From Perlabentimonas sp964490015 (GTDB lineage Bacteria; Bacteroidota; Bacteroidia; Bacteroidales; Tenuifilaceae), in assembly GCA_964490015.1 (NCBI GenBank), contig CAZBBA010000019.1:1-59771 (forward strand): a stretch of DNA of 59,771 nt, written 5' to 3'. Made by a program: the position numbers and the translations under genes. The notes under the pieces are model-generated. The model searched no databases. It was given only the letters and a program-made list of their open reading frames with translations, and was not told where the DNA came from. Each line of letters opens with the position of its first letter. Positions within the stretch are counted from its first letter, which is position 1. This document shows positions 34,313-41,546 of this stretch, one piece after another.

Positions 34313-35785
34313 TTATGGTTTAACCAATTGCTCCTTTTTTAACATTTCAACAATCTCGGTTTTGGATTTCTTAGCGACTAGTCCCTGCTCCTTGCCAAGA
34401 CTAAGCATCAGCTCAAAAGCCTCATCAAAATCATTTCTGATTTTACCATCAAGTATGGAATCTTTTATGGTATCCTTAATTATACCCACAGGTTTGCTAG
34501 GAGTAATACCAAATACATCCATAATAATTTCTCCTGTAACCGGAGGTTGAAAATTACGCACGGCATCCTTCTCCTCAATCTCTACCAGCTTTTGTCTGAC
34601 CAATTTAAAATTAGCCATATAGCGCTTCACCTTGGAGTCGTTTTTTGAGGTGATATCGGCCTCACAGAGCGTCATCAAATCGTCAATATCATCACCTGCA
34701 TCAAAGAGCAAACGCCTAACGGCCGAATCGGTTACGTCATCGCTCGAGAGAATAATTGGGCGCAGATGAAGCTGCACCAACTTTTGCACATACTTCATCT
34801 TCTCGTTAAGCGGCAGCTTTAGGTTTCGAAATATCTTGGGAACCATCTTCTGTCCCACAAACTCGTGCGAGTGAAAAGTCCACCCCAGCCCTTTCACATA
34901 CCTTTTGGTTAATGGCTTGGCAATATCGTGCAGCAGGGCCGACCAGCGAAGCCACAAATTGTCCGATTTTTCTGCCACATTGTCAAGAACCTGTAGGGTG
35001 TGATAAAAATTATCCTTGTGATTATGCGCATCAACCTTATCGACTCCTTTAAGAGCCTTAAACTCGGGGAAGAACTGTTCCAGCAACCCTGTATGCTCAA
35101 GCATCATAAACCCATCGGAGGGTTTACGGGATAGAATTATCTTATTCAGCTCATCCACTATCCTCTCCATCGAAATGATTTTTAACCTCTCCTTATTAGC
35201 GCTTAACGCGCTGTACGTTTCCCTATCGATATCAAACTTAAGCTGAGTAGCAAACCTAATGGCTCGCATCATCCGCAGGGGATCATCGGAGAAAGTTTTA
35301 CTTGGGTCGAGTGGAGTACGAATAATCCTATTCTCAATATCCTGAACGCCGTTGAAGGGATCGACAAGTGTTCCAAAACTCTTCGGGTGCAGGCTAATGG
35401 CCAGGGCATTGATGGTAAAATCGCGTCGCAGCTGATCGTCCTCAATGGTGCCATCCTCAACCATAGGTTTACGCGAATCGCTGCTATATGACTCCCTACG
35501 GGCTCCCACAAATTCTACCTCCCAATCATCAACCTTAAGTTGAGCAGTCCCAAATCGCTTAAAAACGGTTACCCGCTTTGTTCCTAGCCGCTTGGCAACC
35601 TCCTGAGCCAGCTCAATTCCTGAACCCTGAATCACCACATCAATATCCTTGGAGCCGCGCTTCAAAAAAATATCCCTTACAAATCCTCCTACCACAAAGG
35701 TAGGTTTATCCAGGTCGCCTGCCACCTCGGAAATTACCCTAAAAATCTTACTATCTATATATTGCTGCATATTACTATCTGACAT
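34313..35785 (-). CDS. cca: CCA tRNA nucleotidyltransferase with HD domain
   Basis: This enzyme adds or repairs the CCA end of tRNAs. The 490-residue protein begins with the class II nucleotidyltransferase head: VVGGFVRDIFLKRGSKDIDVVIQG (about 30-53, with the catalytic DxD). It is followed by RRDFTINALAISL and the RNA-binding neck with DPLRMMRAIRFATQL. The C-terminal half has an HD phosphohydrolase motif (WSALLHDIAKPLTKRY, about 275-290), seen in many bacterial CCA/poly(A) polymerases. The start at 35785 is used; a Met six codons in is possible. It is a stand-alone gene. Confidence 0.93.
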   Translation of the reverse strand: MSDSNMQQYIDSKIFRVISEVAGDLDKPTFVVGGFVRDIFLKRGSKDIDVVIQGSGIELAQEVAKRLGTKRVTVFKRFGTAQLKVDDWEVEFVGARRESYSSDSRKPMVEDGTIEDDQLRRDFTINALAISLHPKSFGTLVDPFNGVQDIENRIIRTPLDPSKTFSDDPLRMMRAIRFATQLKFDIDRETYSALSANKERLKIISMERIVDELNKIILSRKPSDGFMMLEHTGLLEQFFPEFKALKGVDKVDAHNHKDNFYHTLQVLDNVAEKSDNLWLRWSALLHDIAKPLTKRYVKGLGWTFHSHEFVGQKMVPKIFRNLKLPLNEKMKYVQKLVQLHLRPIILSSDDVTDSAVRRLLFDAGDDIDDLMTLCEADITSKNDSKVKRYMANFKLVRQKLVEIEEKDAVRNFQPPVTGEIIMDVFGITPSKPVGIIKDTIKDSILDGKIRNDFDEAFELMLSLGKEQGLVAKKSKTEIVEMLKKEQLVKP

Positions 35786-35971
35786 ACCTAAGAATTAACA
35801 TGACAAAATTACAATTTATTAACGGGAGTTTTTAGTGTCTGCCTAATCAATTAAATACCCTAACACCACAGCGCACATACGTATATACCTGATTGAATTG
35901 CCTTTAATGCATTTTTTGCTTCAAAGTGGGCAATTCCTAAATCCATAAAAAAATTCTGGAATGCTATTTGT

Positions 35972-35991
35972 ATATCTAGGCATGTAGATAT
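35972..35991. promoter_or_regulatory. Inverted repeat before the redox operon
   Basis: ATATCTA and TAGATAT are perfect 7-base arms around a 6-base spacer (GGCATG). It lies 25 bases upstream of the first ATG of the thioredoxin cluster and next to a GCTATTTG sequence that may be part of the promoter. It is a plausible operator. Confidence 0.4.
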
Positions 35992-36016
35992 TTACATACT
36001 TAAATTAAATTAGACT

Positions 36017-36364
36017 ATGAAACTTTTACAAACCGCTGTTCACGAAATAGAAACAGCATCAGAGCTTGAGAAAATCATCAACGAAAACGAGAATGTTATG
36101 GTATGCTGTGGCCGTATGGGCCCCATGTGTATTCCCGTTTACGATGTAATGGAGGAGATGGAAGAGGAGCGACCAAATGTGAAATTCTTCTCCATGGCAT
36201 TCGACTCGCCTGAGGCTGGGATAATCAGAAATGCACCGATGTGTAGCAGCTTTATGGGATTACCCTTCACCGTTTACTACAAAAACGGAAAGATGGTTAA
36301 GGCCACAACCAGCATACAGTCACGAAAGCAAATTACAGAAATCCTCAATCAGCACTTGAGCTAA
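36017..36364 (+). CDS. Atypical thioredoxin-fold protein
   Basis: The 115-residue protein has the length and beta-alpha-beta layout of thioredoxin, but the WCGPC site is replaced by MVCCGRMGPMCIPVYD (about 28-43), with Cys at the start and after a six-residue stretch. It still has the partner Pro (MGLPFTVYY), the KNGKMV turn and the final helix of the fold. An extra Cys (APMCSS) is near the middle. Reductive partner activity is likely but a two-Cys exchange by the standard CxxC route is not possible, so the mechanism is open. It starts a same-strand set with a thioredoxin reductase 45 bases downstream. Confidence 0.75.
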   Translation: MKLLQTAVHEIETASELEKIINENENVMVCCGRMGPMCIPVYDVMEEMEEERPNVKFFSMAFDSPEAGIIRNAPMCSSFMGLPFTVYYKNGKMVKATTSIQSRKQITEILNQHLS

Positions 36365-36409
36365 TCGGCTTCCCGGAAATCTGTTGAACAAAATCAATGT
36401 AGTAAGGAA

Positions 36410-37339
36410 ATGGACGAAGTTTTTGATGTAATGATAATTGGTGCAGGTGCCGCGGGGTTAACCGCTGGCATCTACACCTCACGGGCAAAGCTAAACACGG
36501 TGATCTTGAACGAAGGCGCCATTGGTGGCCAAATGGTTCTAACCAACGAGATAGCCAACTACCCGGGTGTTGAAACCACCAACGGATACGTTTTGGCAAA
36601 CATCATGAAGAAGCAGGCCAAAGATTTTGGATGTAAGATTAAGTCGAATATCAAGATTGTTGAGTATAGGCTGAAAAACGAAATAAAGTCGGTGATTCTT
36701 GATGACGATCGGATAATTAGCGCAAAAACAGTAATTCTTGCCCAAGGTGGACGGCCACGCTCGTTGAACATTCCTGGCGAGGATGTGTTTAAGGGCAAAG
36801 GCATTTCGTACTGCGCCACCTGCGATGGTGAATTCTTTACCGATAAAGAGCTGGTGGTGGTTGGAGGTGGCAATTCTGCCCTTGAAGAGGCTGTATCGCT
36901 CACCAAGTACGCTTCAAAAGTAACTATTGTACACCAGTTCGATCATTTCCAGGCTTTTGAGCATGCAATCCAGGAAGCCAAGGCCAATCCAAAAATCGAC
37001 TTCATAATGGAGTCAGAGCTTAGTGGTTTTGGTGGTAATGGAAAGTTAGATAAAGTAAGTATCGAGAATCTTACGACTAAAACCATAACTGAGAAAAGGG
37101 TTGACGGAGCGTTTATCTTTATTGGGTATCTTCCAAATACTGAAACGCTTCATGGTGTGGTAGAACTTAATGCCAAAAACGAAATTGTTGTTGATTCAGA
37201 AATGCGCACGAGTATACCTGGCGTTTTTGCTGCTGGCGACTGTATTAACAAAAGGTATCGCCAAGTAACAACTGCCGTTGCCGATGGAACCATTGCAGCG
37301 CTTAGCGCATCGGACTATATTAGAACTCAGAATAGGTAA
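36410..37339 (+). CDS. trxB: Thioredoxin-reductase-like flavoprotein without the usual NADPH motif
   Basis: The 309-residue enzyme has the two-Rossmann layout of low-molecular-weight thioredoxin reductase: the FAD loop IIGAGAAGLTAGIYTSRA, the redox CATC site (ISYCATCDGEFF, about 135-146), the second nucleotide loop VVGGGNSALEEA and the FAD segment GVFAAGDCINKRYRQVTTAVADGTIAA. In typical enzymes the segment after the second loop is HRRxxxR, whose Arg residues bind the NADPH phosphate. Here it reads VHQFDHFQAFEHA. This argues for NADH, ferredoxin or another donor. It lies between an atypical thioredoxin and a glutaredoxin-type gene. Confidence 0.85.
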   Translation: MDEVFDVMIIGAGAAGLTAGIYTSRAKLNTVILNEGAIGGQMVLTNEIANYPGVETTNGYVLANIMKKQAKDFGCKIKSNIKIVEYRLKNEIKSVILDDDRIISAKTVILAQGGRPRSLNIPGEDVFKGKGISYCATCDGEFFTDKELVVVGGGNSALEEAVSLTKYASKVTIVHQFDHFQAFEHAIQEAKANPKIDFIMESELSGFGGNGKLDKVSIENLTTKTITEKRVDGAFIFIGYLPNTETLHGVVELNAKNEIVVDSEMRTSIPGVFAAGDCINKRYRQVTTAVADGTIAALSASDYIRTQNR

Positions 37340-37340
37340 T

Positions 37341-37925
37341 ATGATTGAGATAAAATCGATAGCGGAACTAAAACAACATGTAAAGGACAAGCCAAAAGCA
37401 TATCTTTTACTGTATAAAAGCGGAACCGATAAAAGCGATTGCGCTCTTAAAAATATGGCAAACGCATCGCAAACTCTACAAGGTATCGATTTTTACTATG
37501 CTGATGTAAACCACACCCGCGATATTCATCCCGAGCTAAACATTAATACTGTTCCAGCACTAATTGATTTCGATAACGGCATAGCAACAAATGTGGTGAA
37601 AGGGTGTAACGACAGCAATTTCTACAGGGCGCTTTTCGAAAATGCGCTTTATATTGCCGAAACCAAAAACGACGAAACACCCCAGAAGTCGGTTACTGTT
37701 TACTCAACGCCCACCTGCTCGTGGTGTAATACGTTAAAGTCGTACCTGCGTAAGCACCGAATCCGCTTTAGCGATATTGATGTATCGCGAAATCAAGGTG
37801 CAGCCGACGAGATGGTAAGGCGCTCGGGACAACGGGGAGTGCCCCAGACCGATATTGGCGGGGAGATGATTGTTGGATTCAATCAGGCTCGAATAAACGA
37901 GCTGCTAAATATTAAAGGACAATAG
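37341..37925 (+). CDS. Thioredoxin-like/glutaredoxin fusion protein
   Basis: The start at ATG 37341 follows the reductase stop by one base; a longer frame from 37278 would overlap that gene. The 194-residue protein has an N-terminal thioredoxin-like domain (about 1-100: AYLLLYKSGTDKSDCALKNM, IDFYYADVNHTRDI, INTVPALIDF) that keeps only one Cys at the active-site position. A C-terminal glutaredoxin domain (about 115-190) has VTVYSTPTCSWCNTLKSYLR (CSWC), RGVPQTDIG and MIVGFNQARI. This is a NrdH/glutaredoxin-type reductant, probably reduced by the adjacent reductase rather than glutathione. The single-Cys first domain may serve substrate or partner binding. Confidence 0.82.
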   Translation: MIEIKSIAELKQHVKDKPKAYLLLYKSGTDKSDCALKNMANASQTLQGIDFYYADVNHTRDIHPELNINTVPALIDFDNGIATNVVKGCNDSNFYRALFENALYIAETKNDETPQKSVTVYSTPTCSWCNTLKSYLRKHRIRFSDIDVSRNQGAADEMVRRSGQRGVPQTDIGGEMIVGFNQARINELLNIKGQ

Positions 37926-37971
37926 CTATTGCCATTTGGATATTTTTACGTAATTTGAAAATTGTTGTAAA

Positions 37972-38259
37972 ATGAAAGAGTTACAACCAGTAAATCAGAA
38001 TGTACTACTCGAAATGCCTGCAACCAGCGAGGAAACTCGGACTGCATCGGGATTAATAATACCCGACACTGCTAAGGAGAAAAAAAATATTGCCCGAGTA
38101 GTGGCCATGAGTAACATTGAGAATACTGAGATCGCCATTGGCGATGAGGTACTTTATAATGGGTTCAACGGCACAGAAACAGAACTAGAGGGGAAAAATT
38201 ACTTGCTGATTCAGTACTCCGATATTCTGGCCAAGATTGTTGAAACCGATGAGATTTAG
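37972..38259 (+). CDS. GroES-like co-chaperonin
   Basis: The 95-residue protein carries the GroES signature features: PVNQNVLLEM (first strand), the mobile loop TASGLIIPDTAKEKKN (about 25-40), the GDEVLYNGFNGTE roof turn and NYLLIQYSDILAKI. No groEL lies beside it, so it is either a displaced groES or a divergent second co-chaperonin. Placement between a glutaredoxin-type gene (46-base gap) and a thioredoxin gene (50-base gap) suggests it acts in redox-coupled folding or is simply carried in a stress operon. Confidence 0.85.
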   Translation: MKELQPVNQNVLLEMPATSEETRTASGLIIPDTAKEKKNIARVVAMSNIENTEIAIGDEVLYNGFNGTETELEGKNYLLIQYSDILAKIVETDEI

Positions 38260-38309
38260 CTAACCGGGAGATAAGAACTCCCATTTTAACCATTCAAACA
38301 GAAAATATT

Positions 38310-38666
38310 ATGTTAGAGCATTTAACCATGGAAACATTCAAGTCGAAAGTATTTGACTTTGAAAAGAATACCGAGTGGAAATTTGAGGGCGATAAGCCAG
38401 CAGTTATAGACTTTTACGCCGATTGGTGTGGTCCCTGCAAAATGGTAGCCCCAATACTTGAAGAGCTATCGAAAGAGTATGCCGGTAAAATCGACATTTA
38501 CAAAGTGGATACCGAGGCCGAGCAGGAGTTGGCCGGGATTTTTGGAATCAGAAGCATTCCATCGATCCTCTTTATCCCCATGAACGATAAGCCCCAAATG
38601 GCTGCCGGTGCGCTACCAAAGGATACCTTTAAGCAGGCTTTTGCTGATGTGCTAAAAGTGCAGTAG
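38310..38666 (+). CDS. trxA: Thioredoxin
   Basis: The 118-residue classical thioredoxin has the active site FYADWCGPCKMVAP (about 33-46), the YKVDTEAEQELAGIFGIRSIPSILFI segment with the cis-Pro, and the final helix. It is cytosolic, with no signal peptide; the first 15 residues before the fold include a second possible Met (TMETF). It ends the redox operon before a hairpin terminator (38690-38731). Reductant supply by the adjacent TrxB-like enzyme is inferred. Confidence 0.95.
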   Translation: MLEHLTMETFKSKVFDFEKNTEWKFEGDKPAVIDFYADWCGPCKMVAPILEELSKEYAGKIDIYKVDTEAEQELAGIFGIRSIPSILFIPMNDKPQMAAGALPKDTFKQAFADVLKVQ

Positions 38667-38689
38667 AACTCCAATATTTACAAACCTGA

Positions 38690-38731
38690 AGGGTTAAAGT
38701 CAATCTAATACATTGATTTTAACCCTTTTTA
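38690..38731 (+). terminator. Terminator of the redox operon
   Basis: AGGGTTAAAGTCAAT pairs with ATTGATTTTAACCCT (one mismatch) and is followed by a T-run, ending transcription after trxA. Confidence 0.8.
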
Positions 38732-38747
38732 TTTAGCACTAACAATG

Positions 38748-38775
38748 TTGCTATTGCAAAAAAATATTATCTTTG
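38748..38775 (+). promoter_or_regulatory. Promoter of the GldM-like lipoprotein gene
   Basis: TTG at 38748-38750, a 17-base spacer and TATCTTTG at 38768-38775 are a full Bacteroidetes promoter. The leader is about 85 bases. Confidence 0.6.
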
Positions 38776-38865
38776 AATAAGTAGGGCAACCAAACAAAAA
38801 TTTATAGAGGTTGTTCCATCCTCAATTATCTGTTTATATACTTCAAACCCTTAAACCCAATAACC

Positions 38866-39522
38866 ATGAAAAAAGCAAACAGGAAGGTACTTTGTACTAT
38901 TCTATTTCTTGCAATTGCAGGGATCTCGTGTACAAACCAAAAGGCAAAATCGACAGAAGTAATAGCGGTTGAAACATCAAAGATTAACATTCTGTACCAT
39001 GGCATTGAAAATCCGGTTAGGGTTGCCATATCCGATGTGAGTGCTAACGATATTGAGGTAACTATCGACAACGGAAGAATGATTGGCTCAAGTGGTGAAT
39101 ATATTGCGGTTACTGAGCATTCGGGCATAGCAAACCTTAAGGTTTACGCAAAAGGAAATGAGCTAAGAAATGTTGAGTTTAGGGTACATAATATTCCCGA
39201 CCCAATGTCAAGGTTTGTTGGAATAAGTGGATATGATATCAAAAAAGAAGATTTAAGTTCCCTCGATGAGTTGGAAGTGTTTATGCCTCAGGGCTTCTCA
39301 TTTGATCTTAAGTTTAGCGTAACAGAATTTGCAATATTAGCAGTAAATGAAGGGTATACATTAACGTATTCATCGAATAGCAGCAAACTAAATGATGATC
39401 AGAAAGGGTTACTAAAAAAATTGAAACATGGCCAAAGGTTTCATGTTGTGAACATAAAAGCAATTGGCCCTGATGGCGCTGAAAGGTTTCTATCAGACAT
39501 TACATATAACATTATAAAGTAA
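38866..39522 (+). CDS. Lipoprotein with a GldM/PorM C-terminal-like domain
   Basis: The 218-residue lipoprotein (lipobox IAGISC, Cys22) matches the periplasmic C-terminal part of GldM/PorM, the stalk of the type IX secretion motor. Aligning phrases are ILYHGIENPVRVAI, DIEVTIDNGRM, VEFRVHNIPDP, the FDLKFSVTEFAILAV strand, LTYSSNSSKLNDDQKGLL and NIKAIGPDGAERFLSDITYNI. The GldM N-terminal membrane helix and first periplasmic domains are missing; a lipid anchor replaces them. It stands alone between trxA and purA, away from gldKLN genes. It could pair with GldM, GldN or outer-membrane partners; this is inferred. Confidence 0.75.
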   Translation: MKKANRKVLCTILFLAIAGISCTNQKAKSTEVIAVETSKINILYHGIENPVRVAISDVSANDIEVTIDNGRMIGSSGEYIAVTEHSGIANLKVYAKGNELRNVEFRVHNIPDPMSRFVGISGYDIKKEDLSSLDELEVFMPQGFSFDLKFSVTEFAILAVNEGYTLTYSSNSSKLNDDQKGLLKKLKHGQRFHVVNIKAIGPDGAERFLSDITYNIIK

Positions 39523-39543
39523 AAAAGGGCTAACGCCCTTTTC
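39523..39543. terminator. Bidirectional terminator between the GldM-like gene and purA
   Basis: AAAGGGC and GCCCTTT arms surround a TAAC loop; A-run on the left and T-run on the right serve the two converging genes. Confidence 0.85.
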
Positions 39544-40806
39544 TTATCTTACAATAGTTGCTTCCCTATCGGGGCCAACCGATACAATGGTCACAGGTAC
39601 GCCAGTTTCGGCTTCTATAAATTTTATGTAATTGGAAAGCTCCGCTGGAAAATCTTTCTCGGAACGGATATTGGCCAGGGAGGTATTCCAGCCCTTAAAA
39701 TCGCGATAAATAGGCTCAATTTTGGCGTCGAACTCGTAGGGCATTACCTGCGTTTCCTCACCATTAACCCGGTATGATGTGGCAACCCGAATGGTTTCGA
39801 AAGTATCGAGCACGTCGGCTTTGGTCATAATCAACGCAGTAACGCCATTAATCATCACAGCATACTTTAGGGCAACCAAATCGAGCCAACCACAGCGACG
39901 AGGCCTACCCGTTGTTGAGCCATACTCATTACCCTGATCGCGGAGTTTTTGGCCAATTTCATTCTCTAGTTCAGTGGGAAAAGGTCCAGAGCCAACCCGA
40001 GTGCAGTAGGCTTTAAAAATCCCAAGCACATCACCAATGGCGCTAGGCGCCAAACCTAAACCAGTGCAAGCACCCGCGCAAATAGTATTGGAAGAGGTTA
40101 CAAATGGATACGATCCAAAATCGATATCGAGCAGAGAGCCCTGAGCTCCCTCGGCTAAAATCTTATAGCCCTCGTTCCGAAATCTATTGATCTCGTATTC
40201 TGAATCGATTAGCTGGAACTGGCGAATAACCTCCAAACCAGCAAACCATACCTCCTCGTGCTGTTCAATGTTTGCTTTATAATCATACTGAGCAAGTATA
40301 TCAATATGCTTAGCCTTTAGCTGTAGGTAACGATCCTTAAAATCGGATCGAATAATATCGCCTACCCTAAGGCCGTTACGGCCTGTTTTATCCATATAGG
40401 TAGGGCCAATGCCCTTGAGCGTAGAACCAATCTTGCTTTTCCCTTTAGCGGCTTCCGATGCAGCATCGAGCTCTCGATGCGAGGGGATAATTAGATGCGC
40501 TTTTTTGGAGATATAAAGGTTCTCGGTGGGTTCAATTCCCATTTTGCGTAAAGAATCAATTTCCTTGGCAAAAATAACGGGGTCGATGACTACACCATTA
40601 CCAATGATATTAATAGATTTTTTGTGAAAAATCCCAGATGGGATAGTGTGTAGAACATGCTTTATACTGTTGAACTCCAAGGAGTGCCCTGCATTTGGGC
40701 CACCCTGAAAACGGGCAATAACATTGTAATTAGGGGTTAAAACGTCAACAACTTTTCCTTTGCCCTCATCGCCCCACTGAAGGCCCAGAAGTACATCAAC
40801 TTTCAT
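39544..40806 (-). CDS. purA: Adenylosuccinate synthetase
   Basis: PurA converts IMP, GTP and aspartate to adenylosuccinate, the first step of AMP synthesis. The 420-residue length is normal. The GTP loop GLQWGDEGKGK is at the start, with catalytic Asp and the following FQGGPNAGHSL containing the catalytic His. Later come KSKIGSTLKGIGPTYMDK, LLDIDFGSYPFVTSSNT and GRPRRCGWLDLVALKY. It is the third gene of a minus-strand run relA/spoT-fur-purA. A hairpin (40841-40867) lies just upstream of the start. Confidence 0.97.
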   Translation of the reverse strand: MKVDVLLGLQWGDEGKGKVVDVLTPNYNVIARFQGGPNAGHSLEFNSIKHVLHTIPSGIFHKKSINIIGNGVVIDPVIFAKEIDSLRKMGIEPTENLYISKKAHLIIPSHRELDAASEAAKGKSKIGSTLKGIGPTYMDKTGRNGLRVGDIIRSDFKDRYLQLKAKHIDILAQYDYKANIEQHEEVWFAGLEVIRQFQLIDSEYEINRFRNEGYKILAEGAQGSLLDIDFGSYPFVTSSNTICAGACTGLGLAPSAIGDVLGIFKAYCTRVGSGPFPTELENEIGQKLRDQGNEYGSTTGRPRRCGWLDLVALKYAVMINGVTALIMTKADVLDTFETIRVATSYRVNGEETQVMPYEFDAKIEPIYRDFKGWNTSLANIRSEKDFPAELSNYIKFIEAETGVPVTIVSVGPDREATIVR

Positions 40807-40840
40807 ACTAAACAGCTTAATAGTTGGTTACTGCGCAATA

Positions 40841-40867
40841 AATGCCGGCCATTTAGGGTCCGGCATT
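40841..40867 (-). terminator. Hairpin between fur and purA
   Basis: AATGCCGG and CCGGCATT form perfect 8-base arms with an 11-base loop. It is either a weak terminator of fur or a leader element of purA; the T-run after it is short. Confidence 0.45.
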
Positions 40868-40952
40868 ATGCAAAATTTTGTTTTAAAGTTACAACTTTTT
40901 TAGATGATCAATCCAACAATTGAGGGTAAAAAATAAATATTCCAAGTAAAAC

Positions 40953-41423
40953 CTACATCACCTCCTCTTCCTTCTTAGGGTTCATGCAATTATTGCATAT
41001 TCCGTAAAAATAGAGCGAGTGGTGCGAGATTTTAAAATTCATTGATTTGCTGGCGGTATTCTTAATCTCTTGGATACGCGGGTCGCAGAACTCGATAACG
41101 CTACCGCACTGGGTGCATATAAGATGGTCGTGCTGACGGCACTCATAGGCTTTTTCGAAAACAGCTATATTTTTACCAAACTGATGCTTAACTACCAGAT
41201 TACATTCAAGCAGTAATTCAATTGTATTGTATAGCGTTGCACGGCTAACCCTGTAGTTCTTATTCTTCATATATATATACAGGGTTTCGATATCGAAATG
41301 TCCTTCGCGCGAGTATATTTCCTCAATAATGGCGAATCGCTCAGGGGTTTTTCTGTGTCCTTTCTTCTCAAGGTACTCGATGAAGATTTTTTTTACAGAA
41401 TCTAAAGTGTTATCGCATCCCAT
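40953..41423 (-). CDS. fur: Fur-family metal-responsive regulator
   Basis: The 156-residue protein has an N-terminal winged helix (about 15-85, KGHRKTPERFAIIEEIY, SRATLYNTIELL recognition helix) and a C-terminal metal-binding dimerisation half. The latter carries two Cys pairs for structural zinc (LICTQCGSV and GICNNCMN) and the His-rich metal site (RQHDH, SHHSLYFYG). It may be iron (Fur), zinc (Zur) or peroxide (PerR) responsive; the sequence does not decide this. It lies between relA/spoT and purA, a common Bacteroidetes order. Confidence 0.92.
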   Translation of the reverse strand: MGCDNTLDSVKKIFIEYLEKKGHRKTPERFAIIEEIYSREGHFDIETLYIYMKNKNYRVSRATLYNTIELLLECNLVVKHQFGKNIAVFEKAYECRQHDHLICTQCGSVIEFCDPRIQEIKNTASKSMNFKISHHSLYFYGICNNCMNPKKEEEVM

Positions 41424-41546
41424 GGTGACAGTTGTTTAAATTTAGAACAGATAAAAATAGTAATTGTGCGATTCACTTTCAAATAATTCGTAAAAATTTT
41501 AAAAAATTTCCCAAAATATCAGCAGATATTGGGAAGCAATGGTTTA

